From NCBI GenBank assembly GCA_001792895.1, contig MARA01000028.1, forward strand, positions 62,001-126,000: a DNA stretch of 64,000 bases, read 5' to 3'. This stretch comes from Lentinus brumalis. Lineage: Eukaryota; Basidiomycota; Agaricomycetes; Polyporales; Polyporaceae. A program made the position numbers and the translations under genes. Of the stretch, positions 11,249 through 24,559 are shown one piece after another. Each line of letters begins with the position of its first letter. Positions within the stretch are counted from its first letter, which is position 1. The notes under the pieces are model-generated. The model was given only the letters and a program-made list of their open reading frames with translations, did no database searches and was not told the origin of the DNA.

Positions 11249-14200
11249 TCAACCTGCGCGCGCGAGCAGCACGCGGTCAATGGCGTCGTTGATGACCCGC
11301 TTGCGCGACGACAAGTCCTGGCCAAACTGCTCCTCCAACCGTCGACGGATCTCTCTTTTGGTGATGGTGGTCAGGTCTGCAGTGCGCAGATGCTCCTCCA
11401 CTGCGCTCTCAATCTCCGCGTCCGAGGGCCCCCCAAGGAAGTCTTGGTCTTCTGGGCTACGTGTTGCGGGAATTTGGACGTCGAGGTAGCCAGTTGCGGG
11501 GCGTGACGGCGTGGGTTGGTGGAGCACTCCTGGCATCATCACTTGCGAAAGAGGGGTGTTGCGACCAGAGTGATACCCGGGTGGAGGGTACATCTGCATC
11601 TGCGACGGCGACGGCGAGTAGGCACGGGACATGGCTGGCTCGTAGAACGTCTCACGGCCGTAGACTGACGCTGTTTGGGACTCCGCGTAGCCATCGTTGC
11701 GCGTCTTCGTCGGAGGCACCCACGATCCGATACTATGGTTAGACTCTTTGTCCCAAAGCTCGTTCTCCTATCATGGAAAAGATGGTCAAAGATTGAGCGC
11801 GTCACACAGCGAAGATCACGTACGTAGTCGTTCCATGACTTGAGAGGAATAGACCGAGGATCGAACTTGCCCTCATCCTACAGGAGGTGTTCAGGACAGA
11901 CCCAATGGATACAATCGAATGGGACTCACGTGAACAATCAACTTCTTACCAGCCTCACCGAGGACGACACGAGTCTGACCCCAGGAGAAGTCGTCCATCT
12001 TCCAGAAGGAGTACAGAGGTAGGTAGAACGAGAAGACCGGGATGGCGATGATGTAGAAGACCATCCAACCAATCATGTCCCACTTGCGACGCAAGACGAA
12101 CACAAGCGCCTGTAGACCGTACACGGCAGCGATGAGGATGATGGAGAGAGTAGGAATCTGGGCGTGCAGGCCGGCAGCGAGGTAAATGAGGTAAACGATC
12201 TGTACAAAGTGTAAGTATCAATCGAAGCGTCAACGCCACCAATGAATACGTACGTAGGCCACAGTGACCGGTGCGATGATCGTAGACAGGAGATCAATCA
12301 TGACGACAAACCGCATCGAGAAACAGCAGAACCCGCAGAGCTGATCCAAGAACAGGAGTTCGGCCAAGTTGTGCACTGTCGAGTTGATCCAACGCCGACG
12401 CTGGGACAGCAGAACCTTCCAGTCGTCCGGAGCGACGGTGTACGCGTGAGCGTCGCGAACGAACTGGGTCTTGTAGTTCGAGAAGTGCTTCAGAAGGAGC
12501 GTCGTCAAGTAACGATCTTCACCAAGGTGCAAGAGGTTCTTCATGTGCAACGTGTCGACGCGGTTCTCCGAGTAGTCCTCGATCATCTGGTTGCTGACCA
12601 AGAGGGGCTTGTGCGTGTCGGGAGTACGGAGGCGGTAGAGCGTGAAACAACCGGGCAAACAGGTGACGGAGCCGAACAGAGACTCGAACGCCTTCGCCAT
12701 GTGATGCGAAATGAAGTACTCGTAGACTTGCATCATGGTAATGATCGACTGCTTCGCGTTGGCCAGTTCGGTTTCACCACAGACACCGAGAAGCTTCTTG
12801 TCGTGAATCATGCTAGACGGACTGTCAGCCAGAGTCCTCAATGGAGCTCGAGACCTCCGAACACTTACGCAGAGACGAGACGGTTCAAAGAAAGGGGAGC
12901 GACAGTCGTATCGGCATCAACCATGAACGCATACTCGTAGAACGTCGGATTGACACCGATAACGTTCTTGATCTGGTGGTAGATCTCCAGCTCGAGGGGG
13001 TTCATCGGAGCGTTGAAGTGCACCTATACACGTCGGTCAGTTGGGGTCAGAACGGATTTAAAATACAACGTACCTTGTTCAAGAAGTGCATGAGGATCAT
13101 CTGCGAGTCACGCTTACCACGGTTACCAGGACGCGACTTCTCGCCGGGCTTGCCGCACTTTACGACGACGAGGTACGGAACGACGTGACCGGCAGTCTCA
13201 TATAGACCGGAGAAGACCTTGCCCATGTTGTGCTGTTTCGCGCCGTCGCCGAGCGAGAGGAAACTCAGCGGTTCTGCATCGACGTTCGGGTTCGCGCCAA
13301 GGACGTCCAGAACGATACGAGGAGTAGGCATGTCGTTACCCGAACCGACGACCATACCGTCACAGATGATGAACAGCAACTTGCGCTTGTCGTCGTACTT
13401 CATCTGGGCAAGCGAGTCGATCGTCCTCTTGAGCGATGAGTGGCCTTCGGTGTAACACGGCACCTGACAGATGACGAACTTGTCGTGGTCCTCGGGCGCA
13501 CGCGAAGCGCTGAAGTTGATGGACGCGATGAACTTGAATCCGATAACGCTGACCATCATGATGGAGAGGGCGAGCAGGATGTACGTCGCGAACAGACATT
13601 GCGGCGAGTTACGGGTGTCGACCTTACCGATGAGGAAGAGGTTCCGCATGCAAACCCGCTGCCTGTTCAGGATTGCTGAGTCGAGGTTGAGAGCGTCGAA
13701 CTGCTTCGTCACGTCTCCACCAGCATTGTGCCGGAACAGATCGATGATAGCCTGGTGCATGAACTGAGTGTTGATGTTGCCAGGCGCGACAGCGTTGTTC
13801 GGGAGAGTCGCGACGGAAGGAGGGCTCTTCAGGTAAGTCGTGAAGTCGTAGACCATGCCTCTGTAGATCGCCACCGAGTTGCCCGTCGATGCCATGGACT
13901 TGATCTGCTTCCCGCTGTAGCCCATGAAGCCAACACGAGCCGTCCAACGCAGCCTCGTCATGGTCTCAAAGTACCAATCAGGACGAGGGTCAGTGGTCCA
14001 AGAACGGAAGTCGTGGTACTGAGCGTTCTGATCTGTATTGTTGCTAGAGCTCAGGACGACATAGGGATTGACGGTGCCGTCGATGCCATTGCACAGAGCG
14101 CTGACCTACATGGAATGTGAGCATACCTGCCAAGAACAGCGAATATAGGAGAACAATACCTGGACCGGGAAGATGTTGTCCGCAGACGAGCCGCCGTACT

Positions 14201-17200
14201 TCAGGATCGACTTCGCCGGGACGACGTTGACATCGCGCACATGGTCTGCAGCGATCGACGTCAGATCGAAGACCTCCCCACGGATCGAGGTGTAGACATT
14301 GTTCGGGGAATTCTGGAACGAGTGCCCCGCCAGCTCGGCGGTATTGAAGACGTGTTCCGTGGGGCAAATGAGGGGGAGATAAGAGCGATGACGAAGACTG
14401 CCGCGCCACAAATGAACCAGATGATCATGTTGATTGCTAGCTTCTCTCGCCACGCCTGCTGGACATCGATACGCTTCATGCGGCCGACGTATCTGAGCAG
14501 GAAGGTCGGGCACCAGAAAGTCAACATCCAGCAGAGCATGACCCAACGGCGACGGGCCGACGACTCCTTCAGAACCTCCGCCGTCTCGCCCTCCTGGATC
14601 TCGCCGGCCAATGCCTCCTTGTCGAGCAGCCCCTTCGTGTCTGCGTTCTGGAACATGTTGCGCGAAGGCGCGTACGACTCCGTCCCGAAGTTCGACACTG
14701 AGCCATCGTCGCGCTGACTTGTGTAGGCACTGCGGCCATCGTAGTCGTCGCTGCGGAATGACTTGCGCTCGTCGTAGTCGTCATACATATCCGCGCGCTG
14801 GAAAGGAGAGGCATGCTGGACGAGAGGCAGAGCTTGGTTAGAGGAGTTGAAAGGATCGCCGAATTCGGCCTGGTAGGGAGATTCAGCGCCCGGGACCTGG
14901 TAGGGAGCGTAAGGATCGCCGAGCCCACGGGGATCGAGACCCGCTTCTGCTTCTGCGTCGCGGAGACGATTACGCTTCTGCTCCTCCGTATCCTTGGAGC
15001 GGAGGTCGTCCTCAAGTCGGTGGAAGGCAGCTTGAGATAGGAAGACCTGAAAACCAGTCAGTACCCACAATTTCAGCATGTATCTCCAGTACTCACCATG
15101 GTCAAGCCAAGAACAATGTCGCGCTCCTGCAGGTCGAGCGCAGTCCGAGCCTGCTCAACCTGCGAGCGCGAGTCGCCCTCCGTGACGCCAACCGACGCCA
15201 GCAGAGAACCATACCTCTGCGTGAACTCGTCTGGGGTCATCACCGCCTCGAACACGTTCACGCAACGGCGTGCAACTTCCGCCAACCCTACGCTCCGTAC
15301 CTGGGCCTTGACGGAACGACCCTCCAGCTGATTCGGCAGTTGCGAGTCGTTCGGGTTGATGCAGAAGACATACCACGACTGTGTGTCCTCGAGCGTCTCA
15401 AAGAGCACGTCGAGAGCCTGCTTAAACTCGCCGGCAACGCCCGGAGGTCCGCCCGAGGTGGCAGGCTCGTCGTCGTCCTTGTCCTTGTCCTCCGTGTCGC
15501 CCTCCTTGAGCGTGGGCATGCGCTTGATAGTGTTCTTCCTGCGAGTCGAAGGGGCGCGCATGGGCTTCACGGGCTGTTGTGCGGAGACGATTGTATCCTC
15601 GTTGCGCGGGTGGGCCTGGGTGGCGATCGCCTTGGCCGAGAAGAGGCCGCGGACGAACGGGTTCATGGAGCCCGAGCCATCGGGGGCAGGAGCATCGCTG
15701 GTGCCCGTGCTCGTGCCACGAAGCAGCGACACGAAGTCGGGGTTGAGCGCGTCCATGTTCTTCTCGAGGAAGCCCTGCGCAGAGTACGTCACGGGGCCGT
15801 TATAGTGGTTGATGGTGAAGGTGGGGAAGCCGGAACGGTCCATGCCGCCAGACTTGAACGACGAGTGGTTGCCCCAGCGCTTGGTAGCCGCCTCCACCAT
15901 CGTGTGGTCGGTCTTGCGCGGCTGGCGACGGGCCTGGTCGTCCATGATGTGGATGAGACCGCCGGGGCGGGTCTGGAGCAGGCGCACACACTCCGAGTTG
16001 TCGAAGTAGGGGACATGGGGGACGAAGCGAGAGATGCCCTCGTTGTTGTACTGCTGGACATGCGACTCGAACAGGCGCTTCTGTATGAAGTTGAGAAGGC
16101 GCTCGTTCGCGAAGTTGATGCAGAACTGGTCCAAGGAGTTCGGACGACTCGTCATGTTCTGCGGGCCGGGGAGATCGAAAAGACCGATGAAGTTGGCGAA
16201 GTCGTCGCGACATAGCCGCTGGTTAATGTGCTCGTTGAGCCATGCGAAGAGGAGCGAGTACAGCGTCTTCGCAAGCTCGTCACGGTTGTCGGAAGCACCA
16301 TCGGGGTCGAGGAACACCGTGCACAGCTCCTTCTTCACCAGCTTCGTCCTGTATGACAATGCAGCCTCGAGAGCGCTCGGCTGGATCCCCAAGAACTCGG
16401 CGACGATCTCGAGAACGTCCAGATTCCGCACAACAGCCGCATCCTCGTTCCGGTGACGGTCGATCGTGAACTCGAGGTTACCGAGATGGAGGATGGCGGC
16501 AATCAGTTGACACGTCTGGGCGACATGCCTCTTCGAGAACCCGACGTTCTTCAACGCAACCTTCAGCTGGTCGAAGCGCACGGCGTCCTCGTTCTGCGCA
16601 GGGGCAGCACGACCGCCCGCCGGCACACGCGCTCCCAGATACCGATACTGAGTCTTGTCGGAGAGGTGCATGTGCTGCCGCTCTTCCTGCGTTGCGCCCG
16701 CGATCAGGTAGTAGAAGATGTGGAAATTCCGCTCGCCTGATGGTGCGCCCGCCACGCGACTGCGCTCGAGGTAGTAGTCCAGGGTCTTGACACCGCATAT
16801 GCGCCCGCGCTCCGTGAACTGCAGCTCCGTATACTTACCAAAGTGGGAGGCGTTTGGGTTGAAGAGCGTCCGAGAGTTACCGAACGTCTCCAGCACAAAC
16901 TCTGCCGCCGGCACCTGGTGGCCGAGCTTCGAGCCCTTCTTGCCCGGCTGGCTCACACTGAGCTCGAGAAGCGTCTTGATGGCCAATCTGCGGTTCTCAG
17001 ACTTGCCGCTCCCTGTCTCACCACTGAAAATCCGTCGGAATCGGAGTAGAAAAAAGATGAATGGTGACACGTACGTGAACAACATCGACTGGTCCTGGGC
17101 CGTCCTCCGCATGTGGTAGTAGGCATTGTTGGCGAGCTGGAAGATATGGGGAGGCAGCCGGACCTTGTCGGGGGAGGTGTCGCGGTACTCCGCCGCGTAC

Positions 17201-17406
17201 TTGTGGAGGACGGCGTCGGAATTACTGGGAACATACTTGTGGGGATTTACTGCGACGAGTGCTGAGGTGCCGATGTTGGTGTAGATGTTGTCCGTCATAA
17301 ACCGTTCCCGGATGCATGAGACGATGATGTCCTCCGAGACGGGCGAGAGCGTCGCGAGGTCCGTGACAGTCTCGAGCTGCTGGTGCATGGTCGACTGCCG
17401 GTTCAT
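11249..17406 (-). CDS. chs: Chitin synthase with N-terminal myosin motor domain (class V/VII type)
   Basis: A plasma-membrane enzyme that polymerises UDP-GlcNAc into chitin and carries a myosin-like domain used for delivery to growth sites. The N-terminal exon (about 15.08-17.4 kb) is a myosin head with the P-loop [13 protein letters not shown] cytochrome-b5-like segment, membrane spans and the chitin synthase domain follow, with VDADT, LPGCF, GEDRYLT and QRRRW motifs between about 12.2 and 13.96 kb. The last exon (11249-11719) encodes a DEK_C domain ending [15 protein letters not shown], typical of this class. At least seven exons are needed. The start is placed at the ATG at 17406. The frame stays open a little further 5' (reading STSVPQL), so a short upstream exon is possible. 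Domain order and length (about 1,900 residues) match the family, and no catalytic motif is missing. Confidence 0.92.
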
Positions 17407-18463
17407 GATGGTGAGCTGCGGCACCGAGGTGCTCCCCGCGCGGTGTAGGAGCTTCCTGGTTGTTCAAAAGAAAGGAAAGGAGGGGAGGAGGGCGAGCGTA
17501 GCGGCGCCGTTGGTATGGCAGTGTGTGAAGTGACGGAGTCTGCCCGCCGACACGCTCTGCGCTGTTGTAGCGGAGTTCTTGAGAAGCGCGCTCCGCTCGC
17601 CTGTGCCGGGGCAACAAGGAACTCCGCGAGGTTCCCCAAGCGAGCGTTTCGCTACCCGCTGTCGCGGCGCTTCAAGCTACCTCCTCGTTCTCGTCCTTTC
17701 TCGTCCCAAAGTTCATCACTTTCCTCCGTGTAGAATATACTGCTGCGTTAAAGACCAAAATCCGGTCTAGTGCTGAACTTGACACGGAATCCAGTTGCTC
17801 GCAGGCCCGGGACCGCCTGGGACCGCCGAGCCATCAAGCCGGAGGCACTGACCCCTCCAGCCCTAGGCCCAAAGGCCACATCCTCAGGAAAGTGGAAACA
17901 ACCCGCCCATTCGTCCATATCACGACATGAGCTGTATGGCGCTTGGAAATCCCGAGAGTGGAGGTGTAAGCTTGGAACCAGGAATCTCAAACATCGGTGA
18001 GTATGTTGCATATCAATAATATACTTTGCAGACTTCGGGACCGTGGAGACAAACTCGAGAAACCGAGCGTGGACGGATGATTGAGGCATTTCGGGCGTTC
18101 CGATAGGGCCCCTTTGCACGGCGGAGAGATGATCACCCAGCAATTGTCGATTACTCACGGACGCAACCACATATCGTTCCACGACCCTTTCTGGACTCCG
18201 CGAGCACGTCGGCGTTCTCCCTGAAGTTGCAGAGCCTCGAGACGTTCCGCGTCAGTGTTTGCATCCCCGATCGACCAACGAACGGGAGGGATGAACACAG
18301 CAGTCTGCGAAAACAGTCCTGGAGATCATGCATTGATACAGTAGCGTTCAATTGTACGTATACATCACTTGGTATCTGTATCAATACATCGCTATCACCG
18401 TGCTTTGCCACCTCTCGGACGTGCGGGAGTGTACGTACCTCTTTCCGCGCCGGCATAATATGT
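17407..18463. other. Intergenic region upstream of chitin synthase
   Basis: About 1 kb with no convincing gene. It contains a pyrimidine-rich plus-strand stretch (about 17650-17735), and should include the promoter of the minus-strand chitin synthase and the 3' end of the methyltransferase gene. Confidence 0.5.
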
Positions 18464-20310
18464 CTAGATAATCTTTGTAGCGGTCCAGAAGGCAGCGTGG
18501 TAGACGTAGCCGAGCATACTCTGTGTGTTGTTGGTGTAGGTGGTGTCGATTGTCCGCTCGTTCTGCAACAGCATGTGTGTCAGTGAGCCAGCCGAAGTTC
18601 TTGGAAATTCGAACGAGGGAGAGGAAAGGTAACTGGCACTTACGGAGATCTCGAAGCCTATCTTGCGGGCGAGCGTCTTCACCTCTTCGAGGGTGAGCTC
18701 GACGGAAGGGTCGTTAGACGTGTTGCCCTCCCAGTGCCACAGCAGCGGACCTAGCGGTAGCATTAGCTTGAAACGTCGGGGGTATATCAGCGACCAGTAC
18801 CTAGGTTGACCCATACACCGCCCGGTGCGAGAATACGATGTATAATGCGAAGATAGTTCACGATGTTCTTCGCCTGACCAAAGTGAGCTTAGGGGAGCAG
18901 AGGTACGGGAAAGCGGTCCAGATCGTACCGTGTCGATGAAGAAGCAGGTCAGAACGGCGTCCCACTGGCCCGAGTGTGGCTCACTCGGGTCCTCGTCCAG
19001 GCTGCCGTAGATCTCTTCGAAGTCGCCTTTCAGCGGGCGAAGGAGTTATACTCACGTCAGCAAGTCCAGCCTGATCGCGCGAGGTGGGAGCGCCCACCTG
19101 CGACGAGAGAAAAATCGGAACCGTCTGGGAGAGATGATGGGAGAACGTCCGGGATGGCAATGGGACGGAGGAGCGCGTCGTTGTTCGGATTGTTCGAGAA
19201 CGAATGGACGTATGGGAAAATGGTATGTTGGTTAACTTGTGCGGTCCTGTCGGATCCATGTCAGGACGTCCAGTATGATCTGAAATGCAGGCAAAATGGA
19301 CCTGTTCAGCATGTAAAACGAGGCGAGCAGCATGTAGTGCGAAAACTCGTTGCCTTGACATGCAAATCCTTCAAGGACATCGTCAGTAAGCGGGTTGAGG
19401 GTAGAGTTGTGTATTTACCTAGGTTCGCAACATCCCAAGCCAATCGTCCGAGTCCAGCGCCGGGTACGAGAACTCTGAAGTTTCGCCTGGAATACAGAGT
19501 AAGAGCCAGCAGGACAACTGGCTGGTCGATCACGAACCTCTCTTCTGCAGGGATGTCCGAGAAGTGCTGCAATATAGCCTCTTTCATCGGTTCATAGCAG
19601 AGGTCACGCTCCGATTTTCCCTGGGGGATGGTCGGCATCAGCTAGAGAGAACTCGTTACTGAACGTTCGATGCAATACCTCGACGCTCCAATCTCGGACA
19701 AGTTGCTTGAGAGTACTCCGGAGCTTGTCCATATCATGCTCACTAGGCTTGTACCGCTTCTTCTTTGCACCATGGGGATGGTCGTGTGGTCCGTGAGATT
19801 GGGAGTGCGATTCGTGCGAGTGAGAATGCGAGTGGCTATGCGATGGTCCTTGTAAGGAGTTATGTAGTCCTTCGATGCGGAAGAGAGCTTCATTGGCGAC
19901 TCACCCGCTTGAGGATGATCATGCCTGTGCATTGCCTGTCGTGAAGCCTCCCCCTCGTGTTCGTCGAGGTGGGGTTCCTCGTCCTCGTCGAGATCGTGCC
20001 CGAATATCTCTGGGTTAGCGATGACGAGGTTCAGGAAATCGGCATTCGTCATGATGGCCTTGTCAACCGCGTTTATGCGCTCCTTGTACCCCAGGCTCTC
20101 GAGCAGCTCCCTATCAGCTAATGGGAGGGTGTGAAAATCCTTCCTGCGACGATTGTTCGCGTAGAGCTGGTGAGGTTCATGGTAAGTCTGGTTCTCTGAA
20201 TCAATGCCTCTCCTTACGGCATATGGGGCATACTGCTGGAACGTCGAGATCACATTCGCGAAGTGAGTCTGCTCTTCCTCGATTTGAGCATCCGTTCCGG
20301 TGAAAGGCAT
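18464..20310 (-). CDS. N2227-like / carnosine N-methyltransferase family protein
   Basis: Predicted SAM-dependent methyltransferase of the N2227 family (human CARNMT1, yeast YNL092W); in animals it methylates carnosine, and the fungal substrate is not settled. The SAM-binding loop appears as VLVPGAGLGRLAWDVANLG (about 19.44-19.5 kb). Later exons encode GDFEEIYG and the family signature LGPLLWHWEG (about 18.74-18.76 kb). The protein ends AAFWTATKII at 18464. Start ATG 20310 gives MPFTGTDAQIEEEQ. Several introns are clear, including one that joins RHDHPQAG to a His/Ser-rich stretch (HSHSHSHESHSQSHGPHDHP) around 19.79-19.86 kb. That linker is an unusual feature and may bind metal. It is divergently oriented to the oxidoreductase gene at 20975. 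Confidence 0.88.
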
Positions 20311-20974
20311 CTTGCCAGACGATGAGCAGAGACTCAAGCCTGCTCACTGCAGTCTCGAACTAGTCCTCTAAACCACGTGATCAACGCCAAATTGATACAA
20401 GTAAAGCGCGCTTAAGTACTGCTTTTAGAGTCCGTAATCCTCGCAGCGGAATGGCACGAGTACTCGCACTCAATCCTTAAGAATTGACACTTGTCAAGAG
20501 GCTAGCCTGCAACGGTGAGGAGAAGTTACTGGTCCTAATGAGTCCTTACCAGGTCAATGACATCCGTGTATGCCCCTTACAGGGGTTCTTCATAGCTGAC
20601 GCTAGCCAGATATGAGCTTAGTAACTTAGCGGCATTCACATTTCCATCCGATCCACGTCCACCCGTACTCACTCAGTGTAGATCGCGAGTGCGCTCAATC
20701 ACAAAGCAGCTCTGCTTACAAACGTACACAAGGTGCCCCCCCCATTCCCGATGCACTCGGACTTGCGAGACGGAGGAGGCGGAGAGAATAACACAAATAC
20801 GTTCTCTCGGGAAATGACATAGGTACGGTGACGGAGACAGCGCGCCCCTGCTCTGGACCGGTGAACGAGGGTTTGTAGAAATAGCGTGAGCGGGTCTGCC
20901 AGTTCAAGACCCTGCTGACCCACTCGCAGATTCACCCCCAGCCTCAATTTGGCTCCAGTAAACACTTGTGAACT
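20311..20974. promoter_or_regulatory. Shared divergent promoter region
   Basis: A 660-base gap between the methyltransferase start (minus) and the oxidoreductase start (plus). I see no coding gene. It must contain both promoters. A CACGTG E-box core is present at about 20374. Confidence 0.4.
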
Positions 20975-22336
20975 ATGACGTCCGGAATTCGTACCATGAA
21001 AGCGGTTGTCTTTGATGAGGTGGTGTCTCCGCTAGCAAGCAGCAACATGAGTGTGCTGATAACTAATCGTTCGATTCTAGAGTGGTCAAATCTCAATCCG
21101 AGAGCACCCGGTACCCGCCATCGCAGACAACGAAATTCTAGTGAGGAACGTTGCTGTGGCTCAGAACCCCTCCGACTGGAAGCGTACGTCCGCATCACCC
21201 GTGATCTGGGGCGCACCTCACTTAAGCCGCTCTAAAGACATCGACTTCAAGCTCGGCAAACCCGGAAGCATCCTCGGCACCGACTTCTCTGGTATCGTCG
21301 TTAAGACCGGGAAGAACGTTACAGGCGGGCCCAAGGTCGGCGACCACGTCGCCGGTATAGCACATGCTTGTGCGTATCCCGACAAGGGTGCATACGCCGA
21401 GTACGTCAAGGCCGATTCGGAGCTTGTCTGGGTGGTCCCGGAGAACACGTTCAGCCACGAGCAGGCAGCGGCATATGGTGCTGCGTACGTCTATGTGCCG
21501 TGTCCAGCTTGATGTTACTCACGAGTTGGTTGCCAATAGCTTCTGGACTTCCGTGCAGGCCTTGTATAACCCGAAGCATCTGGGTTTGGTCGAGCCACCG
21601 GCGAAAGTTGCCAAGCCCGAGTGGGTTCTCATCTACGGCGGTAGCAGTGAGTGTCCTTGAAGTTTTGCTCGACAGTTGGATTATACTCATCGTGGGGTTA
21701 CGACACGTTCAGCCGCCTGCGGCCTCACAGCTATCCAGCTCGCCCACCTGTCCGGCTACAAAGTCGTCACCACAGCCTCGTCCCGCAACCATGAGCTGCT
21801 CAAGTCGCTCGGAGCAGACGTGACCGTCGACTACCGCGAGACGGGCCTCGTGTCGAAGATCAAGCAGGCGACAGGTGACTCTGTCAAGTATGGCGCGGAC
21901 ATGATAGGGGACGAGGAGACCAAGAAAGTCACCGTGCAGGCCATTGGACCATCGGGCGGCAAGGTCGTCGGGTTGAATCCCCTGCTGAGTGAGGAATCCG
22001 ACAGGGAAGATGTGACATTCAGTAGTGCGTTTGTCCCATCGACGCCCATACGCATACTCTGTGCTGACTCACTTCCTTTGAATGTGGACAGATGTTATGT
22101 TGTACTCGGTGTACGGATACTCGTACACTATTGCGTCGAGGCAGGTCCCAGCTGTGCCCGAGGATAGGGTGCACATGGTCGCATTCTTGAAGAAGCTGCC
22201 CCAGTTGGTTCGCGACGGAGCGTTGAGGCCGATACCCATCAAAGTCTGGGAAGGCGGTCTTGAGGGTATTCAGGGCGGCCTGCAGTACATGCGTGAGGGC
22301 AAGGTCAGCGCCGAGAAGATTGTGTACAGGCTGTAG
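20975..22336 (+). CDS. Zinc-type alcohol dehydrogenase / enoyl reductase-like oxidoreductase (MDR superfamily)
   Basis: Medium-chain dehydrogenase/reductase, probably an NADPH-dependent enoyl or quinone reductase of the ToxD-like group common in fungi. Exon 1 reads MKAVVFDE. Splicing then gives SGQISIREHPVPAIADNEIL. A clear intron at 21184-21237 restores NPSDWKHIDFKLGKPGS, and another at 21485-21539 gives AAFWTSVQALYNPK. The Rossmann part follows with LIYGGSS and, after a third intron, AAGLTAIQLAHLSGYKVV, then LGADVTVDYRE. A last intron near 22023-22092 leads to the C-terminal exon ending REGKVSAEKIVYRL. The structural zinc cysteines of classical ADHs are absent, as expected for this subgroup. 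ATGs at 20975 and 20996 are both in frame; I use the first. Confidence 0.88.
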
Positions 22337-22920
22337 GGCGACGAACACAATCGTCAACCTTGCGTGCATGACTATTCGTCCAAGTAACTGAGCATACTGT
22401 ATGTAGAATATATTCTACCTACTTGACAAACTGTACGTACGGTGTCGCGTGTAACCCAGGAAGGCTTTGCATTGTTGCACATGTTGAGCACTTATTCTGG
22501 CAAGTAGGGATGAGGATGCATCGGACTCGGAGTGATCGACAGCCAGCGGAGTCTAGAATTGCTTGGACATGTCCCTCTGCTGGACGTACACCCACCTGTC
22601 ACCGGAGGTATGGACATACAGGTCCGTGAGATTCGTAAGGGGCAACGGGTCACCTCCGAGTTCACCTTCCAGTTCGAGGACCTTCGCGCAAGTCCCAGCA
22701 ACCTGGCGAATGCCACATCAAGTATGTAAGTACGCGCGCAGTATGCATTGTGGGTGCATCGGGCGAAGGAGGGCGGTGTCGGGCGGCAGTCAACTTATCG
22801 CCAGCGCTCGCTTGAAGTTGAACCACGACGGACGAACGTCTACGAGTGCGTATGGTGCGTGTGGGTTTATGCTCATCGCTGCATCGGCCAATCCAAGATA
22901 TTTTACAGGCAGTCCCGGAC
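22337..22920. other. Intergenic region with one possible small coding exon
   Basis: A 65-codon plus-strand frame at 22532-22729 (MIDSQRSLELLGHVPLLDVH at its start) looks moderately protein-like and ends at a perfect splice donor GTAAGT. It might be an upstream exon of the F-box gene or an unrelated fragment. I could not connect it convincingly. Confidence 0.3.
22403..22418. repeat. 16-bp perfect palindrome
   Basis: GTAGAATATATTCTAC, just 3' of the oxidoreductase stop. It may be a chance AT-rich palindrome or part of a 3' processing region. Confidence 0.5.
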
Positions 22921-24559
22921 ATGGCGGACTCCAGTCGTGGTCTGCCGCCATTACCACCAGATGACCTCGCTCTCTTATCGGGACTGCAGCCTCATGAAGT
23001 CCGAGCAGTAGCAGAGTCGAAGATACAAGCCTATCGCGCGATGATTGAGAACATCAACGGATACATCATCCAGCTCAGCACTATCCAGAACACGACGGTT
23101 GCACTTCATGCTTCCCTCCCGCCCGAAGTTCTGATTAACGTCTTCCGGCATATACTCCCCACTTGCCGCTCGGACCTCCGACTAACTCACGTCTGCAGGT
23201 TGTGGCGCGACCTCATCTTCTGCACACCGGAGTTTTGGGTGGACATGCTCGCTATCAGCGCGGTCACTGAACACTTCGACCACAACACCGACTCTTCTCT
23301 ATCATTCCCCTCATTCGTTATGCGTTCTTCCCCACTGCCGTACGAACTCAACATCACCGGTCAATATGCTTTCCTCTTGAACATGCCCTCCTACGCCTCG
23401 CGCATATACTCTCTGTCCGTGCACCTTCCACGAGAATCCGACAGTATATCTTACCTGACACCACTCCTCAATCTGCACATGCCTCTGCTGGAGACGATGC
23501 AGTGCTGGGCCTACGGTGTGAGTTCACCTTGGCTTATCGACAGGGCAACTCATCGTCTCCCTCGGGCCAGAACTTTCCTCGTCTGCGCAAACTTGCTTTA
23601 TATGGCGCGGACTTGCCCAGTCGAGCGTTGGCGTTTCCATATCTGGAGGAGCTCACGTTTGACGATGGAACATATTCCGATTCTCTCTTGCACCTCTTGA
23701 TCTTCCTTGGGAACTGTCCGCAGCTGCGAATGCTGAATTTGAACATACAAGCACGCAGTTGGCAGGCTTTCCAGGAACATGATGCTGTCTCCCTCCCTCA
23801 TTTACGGATTTGCTCCCTTCGCATCCATGAGAACGAAGGGTCATGGGTGCATAATTTCCTGGAGCGGGTACACGTTCCGGCGACAGCACAGCTGGAGATC
23901 AACTGGCTCGCCAGGTGCAAAAATGCGCTGAGTGAGTTGATCCCCTCCTCCCCGCCTGTCAGTGTCGAGGTACTCAAGGCGATCAACGCCGTCACGATCC
24001 ACTTCCAATACAACCGCAACGATCGCAACCATAAGTGGGTGCTTTCTGCCAACGGCCTCGTGCCCGGGGACCCCAAGCCGCATCTCAAACTGTCTATCCA
24101 CAACCCGTGTTGTACCGACGAGGGGATGAGGAGCTCCCCTCTGGAGCTCTGCCGGACCTCGCGAAGCTCTTTACCAACTCCCCTTCCCTCCATCACCTGA
24201 GGCTACGACTCGACTCCGAGATCGCCGTGACGTCGGGTGACTGGTGCACGATACTCGACGGATTCTCATCCTTGTCATCCCTGACCGTGCACGTCGAGTC
24301 GTGCCTAAACCTCCTCGCCGTGCTGCGCAAAAACCCCTCTCGCTGGCCCACTCTCCGGAGGCTGTCGATCTCGTGCAGGAACGGGTCTGGGGTCCACGAG
24401 CCCCTGCTCTCAGCCATCGAGAAGCGGGCGCGCGAAGGCTTGGGCCTGAAGTATCTGGCGTTTTCGAGCAGCTACAAGAAACCGCTCTCTGCGCACCGGA
24501 TGCGCAGGTTGCGGGAACTCGTTGAAGAGGTGGCTGAGGTTGACGAGTTGGAGCTCTGA
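22921..24559 (+). CDS. F-box-like protein with LRR-like C-terminus (frameshifted in this sequence)
   Basis: Probable substrate adaptor for an SCF ubiquitin ligase, one of a large expanded family in mushrooms. After a short N-terminal helix, the F-box lies at about residues 63-105: LPPEVLINVFRHILP, then LTHVCRLWRDLIFCTPEFW. The remainder is leucine-rich (FPRLRKLALYGADL, CPQLRMLNLNIQA, LHHLRLRLDSEI, TLRRLSISCRNGSG), as in LRR-like F-box proteins. One intron near 23516-23541 is evident. The frame then breaks near 24122-24125 at a GGGG run; one added G would restore DEELPSGALPDLAKLF. No intron large enough fits. The stop follows DELEL at 24559. Substrate unknown. Confidence 0.75.

Noticed and set aside
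15340..16215. 291-codon plus-strand frame
   Set aside because: It lies antisense to the myosin-motor exon of the chitin synthase, which has clear conserved motifs; the antisense frame is a GC-rich shadow.
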